Assembly: GCA_963575745.1 (NCBI GenBank)
Contig: CAUYUJ010001292.1
Span: 105,001 to 130,000 of the forward strand
Direction: 5' to 3'
From: Prorocentrum cordatum
Lineage: Eukaryota > Sar > Dinophyceae > Prorocentrales > Prorocentraceae
Length of the DNA: 25,000 nt
The notes under the pieces were generated by a model. It did no database searches. It had not been told where the DNA came from and worked only from the letters and a program-made list of their open reading frames with translations. Position numbers and translations under genes: made by a program. Position 1 is the stretch's first letter, and every line of letters starts with the position of its first letter. This document shows, piece by piece, positions 7,944 to 16,500 of the stretch.

Positions 7944-8129
7944 CCCCCACCCCCTTGTGCGCGCCGCCCATCGTTGCTGCCGCCGCCGCCTCGGCCCCCC
8001 CCCCCCGGCGCTGGGCCCCAGGCCGCCGCGGACCGGGCCCTCGGCGAGGCCCGGGCGTGCGCGGCGGCCGGGCGTGCGGAGGCGGGGCGGGCCCCCGTCG
8101 TCGTCGTCGTCGTCGAGCCAGGCCGATCC

Positions 8130-8393
8130 GACCGCTCCTCCTCCTGCTCCTGCTGCTCCTGCTCCTCCTCCTCCTCCTCCTCTTCCTCCTCCACCTCCTC
8201 CACCTCCTCCTCCACCTCCTCCACCTCCTCCTCCTCCTCCTCCTCCTCCTCCTCCTCCTCCTCCTCCTCCTCCTCCTCCCCCTCCCCCTCCTTCTTCCCC
8301 CCTCCTCCTCCTCCTCCCCCCTCCTCCTCCTCCTCCTCCTCCTCCTCCTCCTCCTCCTCCTCCTCCTCCTCCTCCTCCTCCTTCTCCTTCTCC
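8130..8393 (+). repeat. Long (TCC)n microsatellite
   Basis: One of the longest TCC tracts in the window. It starts with TGCTCC and CACCTCC variants, has two long pure TCC blocks (about 8225-8278 and 8325-8382), and has a CCCCTCC interruption between them. All long open frames around 7855-8552 on both strands are translations of this tract. Confidence 0.95.
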
Positions 8394-8408
8394 CCATCCG
8401 GGCCGACG

Positions 8409-8478
8409 GCGTGGCGCTGTGAAGCACTCTGCCGCGGCCGATCCGACCAGGTGGCGACTCCTTACCGATGCAGCCCGA
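8409..8478 (+). repeat. Family C repeat, copy C1
   Basis: A 70-bp block starting GCGTGGCGCTGTGAAGCACT and ending GATGCAGCCCGA. It recurs at 8933-9002 with three differences and, more diverged, at about 9954-10020. It is cut off on the right by family A copy A3. Confidence 0.85.
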
Positions 8479-8661
8479 CACCCAGACCTCCTCGGGCAAT
8501 GAAAAAATCACGACGGGATTTTTTTCCTTATTTTCGACCCCTAGAGCCCTAGAGGCCCTCGCCGGGCCCCAGGACTGTCAAAAAACGGCTCAGGATCTCA
8601 GGATAAGAAACCTGCCCCAGGGAGGGGAAATGAAAAAATCAGGACGTCGCATGTTTGGGTG
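8479..8661 (+). repeat. Family A MITE, copy A3
   Basis: Ends are CACCCAGACC and the imperfect complement TTTGGGTG. The core has TATTTTCGACCCC, GGCCCTCGCCGGGCC, a GTCAAAAAACGGCTCAGGAT block, and both A-run palindromes. In this copy the stems have decayed to little more than TGA-A5-TCA at each end. It lies inside family C sequence, since C-type words (GATGCAGCCCGA and CCGATCCGA) abut both ends. Confidence 0.75.
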
Positions 8662-8697
8662 CCGATCCGACCGATCCGATGCGGCCCGATACTCAAG
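8662..8697 (+). repeat. Family C remnant between A3 and B1
   Basis: A short run of CCGATCCGACCGATCCGATG-type words ending GCGGCCCGATACTCAAG. The same CGATCCGATGCGGCCCGAT word precedes a GCGTGGCGCTG block without interruption at about 9931-9963. This piece is therefore the left part of a C unit, with B1 now between it and its right part at 8933. Confidence 0.65.
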
Positions 8698-8926
8698 CAG
8701 TGGCGAAGCGTCCTGGCTCGCCTATAGGCCTATCAGGCAATGTTCTAAGAACCTTTTCTGGTTTCCACGAGATGTTCTCAGAACAATTCTGACCGGGGCT
8801 TTCTTGTTTGAACACATTAGGTTTATGTTCTAAGAACCTTGTTTTTGTTCTTAGAACTTTTGGGGGTTCTAAGAAGATTTCGGGCTAGGCCTGTAGGAAT
8901 GCCGGGACTGCTGGTCCCTGCTCAAG
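8698..8926 (+). repeat. Family B element, copy B1
   Basis: A 229-bp element beginning CAGTGGCGAAGCGTC and ending GGTCCCTGCTCAAG. Subterminal inverted words CGCCTATAGG and CTAGGCCTGTAGG flank an interior with repeated dyads such as GTTCTAAGAACC, GTTCTCAGAAC, GTTCTTAGAAC and GTTCTAAGAAG. The CAGTGGCG start is reminiscent of hAT-type termini, but no matching inverted end is present on the right, so I do not assign a superfamily. Non-coding. Confidence 0.75.
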
Positions 8927-8932
8927 ATACGT

Positions 8933-9002
8933 GCGTGGCGCTGTGAAGCACTCTGCCGCGGCCGATCCGACTAGGTTGCGACTCCTTGCCGATGCAGCCC
9001 GA
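8933..9002 (+). repeat. Family C repeat, copy C2
   Basis: 67 of 70 bases match 8409-8478 by eye. It is followed by the C-type word CCCGATCCGATGC, which in C1 was displaced by insertion of A3. Confidence 0.85.
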
Positions 9003-9159
9003 TCCGATGCACAGCTCGGTTCGAGGAGGTGTGCAGGTTCGATACTGCCTGATCCTGGTAGATGTCGCCGTCGGCGTGGTCGTCGTTCCAGGGTTGACGG
9101 CTTGCGTTCGGTTTTCGTTGCATGAGACGTCCGGGCGTTCCTCGCTGAAGCGGGGTCGA

Positions 9160-9227
9160 CGTTCGAGTTTCGTCGCCGTTTTTCCCCGTCGTCCGTCGTC
9201 CGTCGCCCGTCGTCCGTCGTCCGTCGT

Positions 9228-9298
<71 letters not shown>

Positions 9299-9515
9299 TT
9301 CGTCGTCGCTGCTGCCGTCGTCATCGTCGGCGCCGCCGCCGTCGTCGTATCTGCCGCCTTTGTCGCCGTCGTCGTCGCCCTCGTCGTCGCCGTCGCCGTC
9401 GCCGTCGTCGCCTTCGTCGCCGCTGCCGCCGTCATCGTCGTCGCCGCCGCCGCCGCCGTCGTCGTCGTCGCCGCCGTCGCCCTCGTCGTCGTCGCCGTCG
9501 CCGCCTCCTGCAGGA
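9160..9515 (+). repeat. (CGT)n microsatellite with long imperfect tail
   Basis: CCGTCGT heptamer-like units (9186-9230) lead into a pure CGT block (about 9230-9296). After that come ~220 bp of CGT, CGC and CGCCGT variants. It translates as poly-Arg, Ser or Val, or on the minus strand poly-Asp or poly-Thr, so the 256- and 271-residue open frames here are artefacts. Confidence 0.93.
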
Positions 9516-9652
9516 GGCCTTGGGGGGTGCACAGCGGGCGCACGCGTTGCCGCCGCCCCCGCGTGCGCCCTGCCAGCTCCGGATCTCATCTCCGGGACCC
9601 GAAGCTTCGCCCTTCTCCGTGGGCCGAGCCCCCTCTCTCCCCCCAATGCTGA

Positions 9653-9796
9653 GTCGGACCTGTCCCTCCACAGGGGGGAAATTCCAAGGATTCGCCCCAA
9701 TCCCCCTTTTGGGGCGACGTTTTGATTTTTGTTCCCGCCCTTTTTTCCTAGCTTGAACTTTTCGCCCCAATCCCCCTGTAGGGGGACAGGCCCGAC
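9653..9796. repeat. MITE family D, copy D2
   Basis: TIRs GTCGGACCTGTCCCTCCACA and the complement-type end CTGTAGGGGGACAGGCCCGAC (9776-9796). It is the shortest copy at 144 bp. The interior contains a direct repeat TTCGCCCCAATCCCCCT at about 9691 and 9762, suggesting internal rearrangement. Between those repeats the sequence is T-rich, as in the other copies. Confidence 0.8.
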
Positions 9797-9929
9797 CCAG
9801 CCCTAGTGTGGCGGCACCCGGGCCAGCGAAACCGTTTTGGGAATCGTCCCGCCTCAGATCGTTTTTGAAACCGCTTGCTCACATCAGCGGTATCGGTACC
9901 TTTCGGTTTTCCAAGATTCCGATGGTTCG
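9797..9929. other. Spacer, nothing recognised
   Basis: Mixed sequence with several short words reminiscent of family C (CCGATGG, CGACGATCC) towards its right end. No gene. Confidence 0.4.
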
Positions 9930-10075
9930 ACGATCCGATGCGGCCCGATGTCAGCGTGGCGCTGTTGGGCATCCTGGCGCAGCCGACCCGATTCGGCTTC
10001 GATCCCGAGCCGATGCAAACCGATCCGATGCATCGATTCGATCCGATTCAGTGAACCGATGCTGACTGATCCTGC
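9930..10075 (+). repeat. Family C repeat, copy C3, degenerate
   Basis: Reads CGATCCGATGCGGCCCGATG, then GCGTGGCGCTG and GATGCAAACCGATCCGATGC, and then a run of CGATTCGATCCGATTC words. It shows the left and right parts of a C unit joined without B1, and so serves as the unoccupied reference for the B1 insertion. Confidence 0.7.
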
Positions 10076-10112
10076 CATCCTCCAGAAAAGAAGCGAGGAA
10101 GTCAGAATCTTC

Positions 10113-10265
10113 AACTTTCGGAGGTCCGCGCGGATTTCCGTTGAACGGCGCTGGAGCCCCCTGACGGCGCATCCGGCGCCACCTCTGGCGCGCTCCGCGA
10201 CCCCCAGGGAGGGGGGTGGGGGTTCAGCGCGGATCCGAGAAATCCGCGCGGACCTCCAACAGTTT
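10113..10265. repeat. MITE family K, copy K2
   Basis: Inverted ends read AACTTTCGGAGGTCCGCGCG on the left and CGCGGACCTCCAACAGTTT on the right, continuing inwards as GATTTC and GAAATC. The middle keeps GGCGC-ATCC-GGCGCC and TCTGGCGCGCTCCGCGA, matching K1. It differs from K1 in the TIR at GGAGG versus GGCGG on both arms, so the change is symmetrical. Confidence 0.8.
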
Positions 10266-10361
10266 ATGTTGATGAAGTGTTTCTCGTTCTTCGTCCGTAT
10301 CCCAAACCCAAATGCAATCAATGTTCGCAGTTGTACTCTGGCCATTGTCCAGCTTTCCTAC

Positions 10362-10560
10362 ATGGATCCCCGATCACCCACGTGGACCCTGGGCTTCAGG
10401 CCGTCGGTCCTGAGCTTGGATGCGGTGGCGACCACGACGGTGAATATGCCGGCGGGCCACCTGACCACCCTCTGCAACATGATGCGAGGCCCCCTGCTGG
10501 TGGGCGTTTTCCTACCGCGTGGAGACAGCCTGGAACACCACGCTTCCTGCGGCACAGATT
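10362..10560 (+). pseudogene. Possible glycosyltransferase-like (LARGE-type) exon fragment
   Basis: The plus-strand frame starting at 10362 contains LDAVATTTVNMPAGHLTTLC followed by NMMRGPLLVGVFLPRGDS. Its pattern (a beta strand, a helix with Leu-Cys, then W/R-GPL-V-V-F-P) is reminiscent of the start of the LARGE-type glycosyltransferase domain, which transfers sugars in the Golgi. The match is short. Neighbouring sequence in this frame has no further family motif, and other open frames compete. No splice sites or flanking exons can be assigned. It could be a coincidental open frame or a relic exon. Confidence is low. Confidence 0.22.
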
Positions 10561-10740
10561 CCACGCCGTGTGTCAGAGACAAGCCCTCGGCCGAGTTCTG
10601 TTTAGGCGATGTTTCAGCAGTTCCTCGCGCGTGCCCGTCCTCCCACTGCAGGCCAGGGCGGCCACGGCCACCGCTGACGTGGCCGCCCTGCACGCGATTG
10701 GGGTCTGCGCGCTCTTGAGCGTACATTGCGCTTGGTTTGA

Positions 10741-10893
10741 GTCTGGCCTGTCCCTCTACAGGGGGAATCTTCAAACATTGTCAACAAAAATAAGCAGGGG
10801 ATGCTTTCTTTACTATTTTTGACCATTTGGGTGAATGTTTGGACTACTTTTTATTTTTCGCCCAAAGTCTGCCTGCAGGGGGACATGCCCGAC
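10741..10893. repeat. MITE family D, copy D3
   Basis: Ends GTCTGGCCTGTCCCTCTACA and CTGCAGGGGGACATGCCCGAC flank an AT-rich interior with TTTACTATTTTTGACC and CTACTTTTTATTTTTCG. It is 153 bp long and non-coding. TIR substitutions (CTCTACA versus CTGCAGG) are modest, so this copy is of intermediate age. Confidence 0.8.
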
Positions 10894-11150
10894 CTAACGC
10901 TTGGCGCCCCCAAACCCCAGCACTGAGTGCTCCGCCGCCTTCCACGGCCATACGTCCGCGCGGCGGCCGCGGACCACCCGCGGGCTCCGCGCCTCATCCC
11001 GACCGGCCTCCAGAGGCCTCGCTCCAACCATCTGCGCTCTTCCTGTCTCCCGCTCCTCCCCTCCTCTTTCCCCACTCAGTGCTTGCACTGATTGGGGTCC
11101 GAGCGGAAGTGGAAAGATTTGGCGAAAGCTTCCCGCCGAGGATGGTAGCA
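10894..11150. other. Spacer, nothing recognised
   Basis: GC-rich and partly C/T-rich sequence with no gene or repeat I can support. Confidence 0.45.
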
Positions 11151-11154
11151 GGCC

Positions 11155-11215
11155 GGGTTCCCGGGTTCCCGGCTCCGGGTTCCAGGGTGCCCGGTTCTTG
11201 GTTCCGGGCCGACGT
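11155..11215 (+). repeat. Short degenerate GGTTCCCGG tandem repeat
   Basis: Words GGTTCCCGG, GGCTCCGGG, GGTTCCAGG and GGTTCTTGGTTCCGGG follow each other at roughly 8-10-bp spacing. Confidence 0.6.
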
Positions 11216-11237
11216 CGGTGGGTTCTGGGCTCCCGGT

Positions 11238-11545
11238 CTCGAGGGTTCCCGGTCGATGTCTTCTCTGCGGGATTCGTCCGCTGCTATTGGTGTTTCCTTT
11301 TGCCCGCTCTCGGCTCGTGTGTCCTCGCCGGTCTCGAGGGTTCTCGGTCGACTTTCTCTGCGAAAACCATCCACTGATCTTGGTTTTTCTCTCTGCCCGC
11401 CCTCGGCTCGTGTGCCCTCGCGAGTTCGGCCAGCCCTTCGGTATACTGTTTTGCATTTTTTCCACTGATCTTGGTGTTTCTCTGTGCCCGCTCTCGGCTC
11501 GTGTGTCCTCGTGAGTTCGGCCAGCCCTTCGGTATATACTGTCAG
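11238..11545 (+). repeat. Minisatellite H, ~91-95-bp unit, about 3.3 copies
   Basis: Units start at about 11238, 11333, 11427 and 11518. The first two share CTCGAGGGTT-CCGGTCGA, the last two share CGGCCAGCCCTTCGGTATA, and the first three share TTGGTGTTTC-TCTGCCCGC and CTCGGCTCGTGTGTCCTCG. The two kinds of left half suggest two sub-types of unit. Non-coding. Confidence 0.8.
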
Positions 11546-11654
11546 CCTGTGTCTGGCCCGGCAGGCCGCGCCGGCGATCGTGCACTCTCGGGCTTCTGGG
11601 CTCGCGGCCCGAAGCCGGCACGATGTGTTTTGGGGCGGTTCGTGCCGTCCAGCT
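11546..11654. other. Spacer
   Basis: Mixed GC-rich sequence between minisatellite H and the following pyrimidine tract. Nothing recognised. Confidence 0.4.
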
Positions 11655-11860
11655 CGTCGTGTCTCTCCCTCCTCCTCCCTCTCTGCTCTTCTCCCTCTTT
11701 CTCCTCTCTCTCCTCCATCTTTTCTCGTCCATCGCTTCTCTATCCTCCCTCTCCTCCGTGTGTTCTCTTCTCCCTCCTCCTCGTCTCTCTCTCTCTCTCC
11801 CTCTCCCTCTGTCTCTCCTCCTCCTCCTCCTCCTCCACCTGTTCTGCTTGCTCCTGCTCC
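11655..11860 (+). repeat. Degenerate pyrimidine tract (TCC/TCTC-rich)
   Basis: More than 200 bp of almost pure C/T on the plus strand, with CTCC, TCTC and CTTT words and a short TCC block near 11815-11838. It looks like a decayed TCC microsatellite. The open frames on both strands in 10994-12031 are largely its translation. Confidence 0.8.
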
Positions 11861-11983
11861 TAAGCAGGGGGGCAGGATCTGTCCGCGCTGGCCCGCGCCT
11901 GCGGTAAAGCGACATGCCACTTCTGGCAGTCCTGGCCTATCCTCGATTTGAGGTCGGTCCCCGTTGAAGCTTCCTGCTTTCGT

Positions 11984-12006
11984 CCTTCTCCTCCTCCTCC
12001 TCCTCC
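11984..12006 (+). repeat. Short (TCC)n microsatellite
   Basis: About seven TCC units. Confidence 0.85.
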
Positions 12007-12167
12007 GGGCTCCTCTCTCCTTTCGCCTCACGCGGTGGGTTTATGTGTGTGTGACTACTTAGTGCATAGAGGATGAAATCTGCATGCCTGCCCGTTCCTT
12101 CATTCCCCGGATGCGCGCAACGGCTCGCTTATGGCAGGTTGGCTTGAGCGTTGCTCTAGTCTTTTTC

Positions 12168-12301
12168 CCTCCTCCTTCCTCCTCCTCCTCCTCCTCCTCC
12201 TCCTCCTCCTCCTCCTCCTTCCCCCCTCCTCCTCCTCCCCCTCCTCCTCCTCCTCCTCCTCCTCCTCCTCCTCCTCCTCCTCCTCCTCCTCCTCCTCCCC
12301 C
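12168..12301 (+). repeat. (TCC)n microsatellite
   Basis: Two long blocks of TCC separated by CCCCCTCC interruptions (about 12219-12243). Poly-Ser, Pro and Glu open frames on both strands arise from it. Confidence 0.95.
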
Positions 12302-12509
12302 AGGCGTTGTGAGTGTCTGTCCCGCGCGTGGGGTGAGGAAGAACACCGAGGAAGCGCACCGCTTCCGGTGGCAACCGCTTCTCCGGCCCGCCCGGCCCCC
12401 CCCCTATCACTGGCTGCTTCCCTTGAGCTCCCGGAGGCCGTTGCTTCAAGTGTCTGGCGATTCGCCAGGTTGTGGGGCCCGCCCGCCGCCCCCCCCCCCT
12501 TCTGGATAC
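12302..12509. other. Spacer with C-runs
   Basis: GC-rich sequence with C homopolymers near 12396 and 12489-12499. Nothing else is recognised. Confidence 0.45.
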
Positions 12510-12600
12510 CTCGGGGGTGGACAGACCTCCTGCCCTGACGCGTCGATTCAGGAGTTGGCCGTGTTCGGTTCGCGAGAGGGCGTCGCGGCCGTCCTCTCTG
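12510..12600 (+). repeat. Dispersed repeat J, copy 1
   Basis: Shares TGGACAGA, ACGCGTCGATTC, CGTGTTCGGTTC, CGAGAGGGCG and GGCCGTCCT in the same order and spacing with 21560-21650. Both copies are diverged and I cannot define their ends. Confidence 0.6.
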
Positions 12601-13129
12601 CCGGTCCAGTTCCGTCGGTTTCGGTCCCGGGCTGTTTTCACTAAGGGGAGGTCTACGAAAGGGAGGTTTGTCCACCGCCGAATAAGCTGACCTTGTCGGT
12701 CGTGCAGGTCCGAAGGGGGTACGCAGGTCCGGTGCGCGCGTGGCTTGCAAGGGGCTGCCCCCACGCGAAGAGGTGAGGTCAGCCGCCGGCCCCTCCCCCC
12801 CCCCACCGAATAACCTGGGCTTCTCGCCGAAGCTTGGTTTTTTCTCGTAGAAGAAAGCAGTTATCAACAGGTCTATGCGGTCTGTTTCAATCCTCTCCCT
12901 CCCCCCCGAAAAATACAGACGTTGGCAGCGGACGAGAACGCTGGGGAGATTGACGCCTCTGACCTCATCAGTCTTGAGCCAGCTGCAAGCGTGCACGTGC
13001 CGGAAAAGCTGGGTGCATCTTCGGGAGCTTCGACATCCCACCCCACAAGTTCGGGGGCGTAAGGCCGAGGGGTGTGGATAAAGCCATGGCCTCCGCTTCT
13101 TCCCTCAACTCGTTCCAGGGCCCCCCCCC
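12601..13129. other. Spacer, nothing recognised
   Basis: Mixed sequence with open frames on both strands, none with a recognisable domain. It has C-runs near 12796 and 12899. No repeat partner was found in this window. Confidence 0.4.
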
Positions 13130-13235
13130 CCATCGCCCACCCACGTGCCTCGGTCCAATTGGCCCCCCTCTATTCGGCGCCACCGAGGGGGGAAGGCGAG
13201 CGCGAGTGGAAGGGGGTCGAGTCCATCAGGGCTTG
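13130..13235 (+). repeat. Dispersed repeat I, copy 1
   Basis: The block CCCCTCTATTCGGCGCCACC, GAGGGGGGAAGGCGAGCGCG, AGTGGAAGGG aligns with 22327-22401. The preceding ~30 bp weakly match the matching part of that copy. Non-coding as far as can be seen. Confidence 0.5.
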
Positions 13236-13513
13236 ACAGCTCTTCTCCAACCGACCTGCAAGGGTCGAGCCCGATGCCGTCGGGAACCTTGCAACGAAGC
13301 GTGCCGCGCCGCCGGTGCTGGCCCACCGCGCTCAGGAGGCGCGCCACGCCGACCACGTCCCCGTTCCCGGGCGTCCACGCCCCACTCCGTTCCCAGGCCT
13401 CCCGCCCCGCGGAGCGGAGCGCCACGCGCTCCGCTCGCAGGGCGCGGCGTGTTTCACTTTGGGCCGCCGCCGCGACGCGCGGAGCCAACGTTCCCCCCAC
13501 GGCAGGTCAGTAG
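13236..13513. other. Spacer, nothing recognised
   Basis: GC-rich sequence, open in several frames, with no domain or repeat I can support. Confidence 0.4.
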
Positions 13514-13703
13514 GCCCAGGCATCCGGCTGCTCCCATTTTTTTTGGGTGCGCGGACCCCGGAGGTCTGCACCACTTCCTTGGGGCCGGTTTTTCGTCCCG
13601 AGTCGTTTTGTTGACGCTCCCGAGGCCCGGCGAGGGCCCCCGGAGGCCGAAGACTGGCAAAAACCGCCTGCTCCATTTTTTGGGGAGCGTCGGATCTCAG
13701 GGG
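13514..13703 (-). repeat. Family A MITE, copy A5 (minus orientation, alternative hairpin stems)
   Basis: The core is clearly family A in reverse: GGACCCCGGAGGTCTG, GGGGCCGGTTTTTCGTCC, GAGTCGTTTTGTTGACGCTC, CCGAGGCCCGGCGAGGGCCC and CCGGAGGCCGAA. The end palindromes have different stems from A1 and A4. One is GCTCCCA with TGGGTGC around a 7-T loop (13530-13550). The other is GCTCC with GGAGC around a T-run (13670-13688). Outer ends CCAGGCATCCGGC and the complement of GTCGGATCTCAGG are imperfectly inverted. This is a distinct sub-family of A. Confidence 0.7.
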
Positions 13704-13744
13704 GCGGCCTCCCTCTTCAGACCCCCGATGGCATGATCTGTCCA

Positions 13745-13884
13745 GCACGTGGACCCCAGGGATCTCGACCCATTCCCCGGGACTGGCCTTTCATTCCGAG
13801 CTGTGACTCGACGGTCCCGGGGCCCCGCGAGGGCCCCCAACGGGTATGGGCGTTGGGGTTGCTGAGAGGGCTGGGGGTTCTCAG
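13745..13884 (-). repeat. Family A relic, copy A6 (minus orientation)
   Basis: It keeps the core order GTGGACCCCAGGGATCTCGA, CCCATTCCCCGGGACTGGCC, TTTCATTCCGAGC, GACTCGACGGTCCCGGGGCC and CCGCGAGGGCCCCC, with many substitutions. The A/T-loop palindromes are no longer recognisable, although CTGAGA...TCTCAG (13862-13884) forms a 6-bp stem at one end. It lies directly beside A5. Confidence 0.55.
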
Positions 13885-14291
13885 TGGATGCCGAGGTCGG
13901 TTAAACCTGGCTAATTTGTACTTTAAGCGGGTAACATATTCCCCCTGTGAGTTAGGGGAGGGAGCCAACTTAGCCCAGATTACGAAACTCCCTTTCAGCC
14001 ACCTTGGACACATGTAGCCCACGTATAGGCTGGGTTCGGCCCGGTATAACCCAGCGTGGCATGCACCGATATTTCCCTTGCCCAGCTGACGCGAAATCTT
14101 GCCAACACTTGACGCCGTGTTTTTTCCATGCCCCGAGGATTTCGGGGCTTTGCGCGGCGCCCGACGCGAGCGCCGCCGCGGCCGAGGCCTCCCGCTGCGC
14201 CGCGGTCGCGGACTCCGCTCGCAGCCGGGCACAGGAGGCGCTCGACCAGGCGGCGCGCGCGGCAATGGCCCCCCGCCCTCCCGCCCTACCT
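13885..14291. other. Spacer with a less GC-rich patch
   Basis: About 13900-14110 is less GC-rich and has words such as GGTTAAACCTGGCTAATTTG and GGTATAACCC. It could be the interior of another decayed element, but no paired ends are visible. About 14150-14280 is very GC-rich and open in three frames without a domain. Confidence 0.4.
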
Positions 14292-14482
14292 CCCAGACCC
14301 CCGACGTCGTGATTTTTTCACAACGTCGACCCCCAGAGGTCTGGACCCCTTCCCCGGGACCGGCTTTTCGTCCTGAGTCGTTTTTTGACGCTCCCGAGGC
14401 CCGGTGAGGGCCCCCGGAGGCCGAAAATAGCGAAAAACCTTCCGTCGTGATTTTTTCACGACGCGAGGGGGTCGGGGCTGGG
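14292..14482 (-). repeat. Family A MITE, copy A4 (minus orientation, well preserved)
   Basis: Almost the mirror of A1: outer TCCCAGACCCCCGACG on one side and CGAGGGGGTCGGGGCTGGG on the other. One end palindrome pairs GACGTCGTGA with TCACAACGTC around T5 (14303-14327, one mismatch). The other is a perfect 8-bp stem, CGTCGTGA with TCACGACG (14443-14463). The core matches A1 nearly base for base, so A1 and A4 are probably the youngest pair. Confidence 0.82.
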
Positions 14483-15279
14483 CGCTCACAATTCTATTCG
14501 AGGCGTTCCAGGAAGGGCCTTGCCTTCGAGGGTCGAAGGAGTGTTGCCGTCTCTGCTGCGGCGGAAGGTCGGCGGGAGGACGTCGCGCCAGGTCGGCGGA
14601 AGCAAAACGAGGCCGCCTCCGCAGGCGAGAGCCGGCGGGAGGTGGCGGAAATAAAAGATGCGCACCCAAGAGATGAACACATCTTTGGGTTCAGGGTTTC
14701 GGGAATCCGCCATCTGTCGCTGGAGAAGCTGCACGGTAGGCCCCTGGAGCTGGCTGGGGGTCGAAGGCGGCCCAGCACCTGGCTCCGGCGAGCAGGACAG
14801 GGGGGAAGAGGTTCGGAGGAAGTGGGCTCGAACCTGTTGTTTGCCTTTTCGGTTCTCCGGGGCCGTTTTCGGGGCCCCAGGTCTGTCAGAAACGCAGATG
14901 GGGCGGAAATGTTTAAACTCATGGTCCCCTGGAGGGATCTGGGGGCCGATTGTTTCGGGATTTGGCATCATCTCCCCTCCCGACCGATTGTCTGGGGTCC
15001 CAAACAGTTCAAGCACCCTCGCCACCTCCAACCACCACGGCCGTCTCGGCGCAGTCCCACGTCCTACCAGATCGGAGCCCACAGGGCTCCCGTTTTTCTT
15101 ACACCCTGGCGATAGCAGGCTTTGACGGGGGGGGGGAGGTGGGGGCGAGGAAGTTCGCGCCGACGTCGCCTGGGAATTAGCTACTCCCAGCAAGTCCCAA
15201 GCAGCGGTCATAAATAGTGAGGAAGTCTCCAGCTCAACGCCTGGCCCGCCCTACCGTCCGGTCTCAGGGTGCGACAGGG
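14483..15279. other. Spacer, nothing recognised
   Basis: Mixed GC-rich sequence with overlapping open frames up to about 240 residues on both strands. None contains a domain, signal peptide or family motif that I recognise. A G-run lies at 15126-15134. I would not call a gene here without transcript support. Confidence 0.4.
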
Positions 15280-15378
15280 AGGAGGAATTCATAAGGAACA
15301 GGAGCGGAGGGTGAGGAGGAGAGCTGAAGGAGGAGGAGGAGGAGGAGGAAGAGGAATGGAGAAGAGGGGGGGGGGGGA
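15280..15378 (+). repeat. Purine-rich (GGA)n tract with G-run
   Basis: GGA-type units (best at about 15329-15350) end in a G homopolymer at about 15366-15377, directly before the ATG/GAT array. Confidence 0.8.
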
Positions 15379-15379
15379 C

Positions 15380-16066
<687 letters not shown>

Positions 16067-16067
16067 T

Positions 16068-16345
16068 GGAGGAGGAGGAGGAGGAGGAGAAGAGGAGGAG
16101 GAGGGTATAGAGAAGGGTAAGCAGGAGGGGGAGGAGTTGTGCATGAGAAGGAGGAGGAGGAGGAGAAGGAGGTGGACGTGGAGGAGGAGGAGGAGGAGGA
16201 GGAGGAGGAGGAGGAGAAGGAGGGGGAGGAGAAGGAGAAGGAGGAGGAGGAAGAGACTCCAACCTACCTTGAGGAGGCGGAGGGAGACGAGCCTCGAGCT
16301 TGCAGGAGGAGGAGGAGGAGAAGGAGGAGGAGAAGGAGGAGAACG
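16068..16345 (+). repeat. (GGA)n purine tract
   Basis: About 280 bp of GGA with GAA, GGT and GGG variants, on the opposite strand sense to most TCC tracts in the window. It follows directly on the GAT array. Confidence 0.92.
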
Positions 16346-16500
16346 GAGTGAGCGCGTGGCGGTAGGTCTGCCCGTTCAGACCGCCGCCGACGACGCCGCG
16401 ACCCCCCCCCCCGCTTGCGCTCTCGAGGTGCCGGCCCGCCGCGCCAGCAGGAGCCGCCAGCGGGGGGCGCCGAAGCGTTCGCCGGAGTGCGAGCAGTGTC
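16346..16500. other. Spacer
   Basis: Short GC-rich sequence with a C-run near 16402. Nothing recognised. Confidence 0.45.

Noticed and set aside
7855-8552. Arg-, Pro-, Ser- or Glu-rich proteins of up to 218 residues on both strands
   Set aside because: They come from the TCC microsatellite. Simultaneous open frames on both strands are expected for a stop-free repeat.
8698-8712. hAT-type transposon terminus in family B (CAGTGGCG start)
   Set aside because: There is no matching inverted terminus on the right and no clear 8-bp target duplication. The similarity is too short to assign a superfamily.
8905-8926. Possible relic of the dinoflagellate spliced leader in the CTCAAG end of family B
   Set aside because: Only the last six or so bases agree. 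The rest of the leader is absent and the same end is shared by both B copies as part of the element.
9020-9070. tRNA-like B-box word GGTTCGATACTGCC
   Set aside because: The T-stem does not pair properly and no acceptor or D arm is found. It lies at the edge of a family C repeat.
8885-9756. Asp-rich or Thr-rich minus-strand proteins and an Arg-rich plus-strand protein
   Set aside because: Translations of the CGT array. The flanks are repeat families C and D.
10994-12031. A 345-residue minus-strand open frame, the longest in the window
   Set aside because: Mostly Arg/Glu/Gly-rich antisense of the pyrimidine tract, with the rest from minisatellite H. No family motif.
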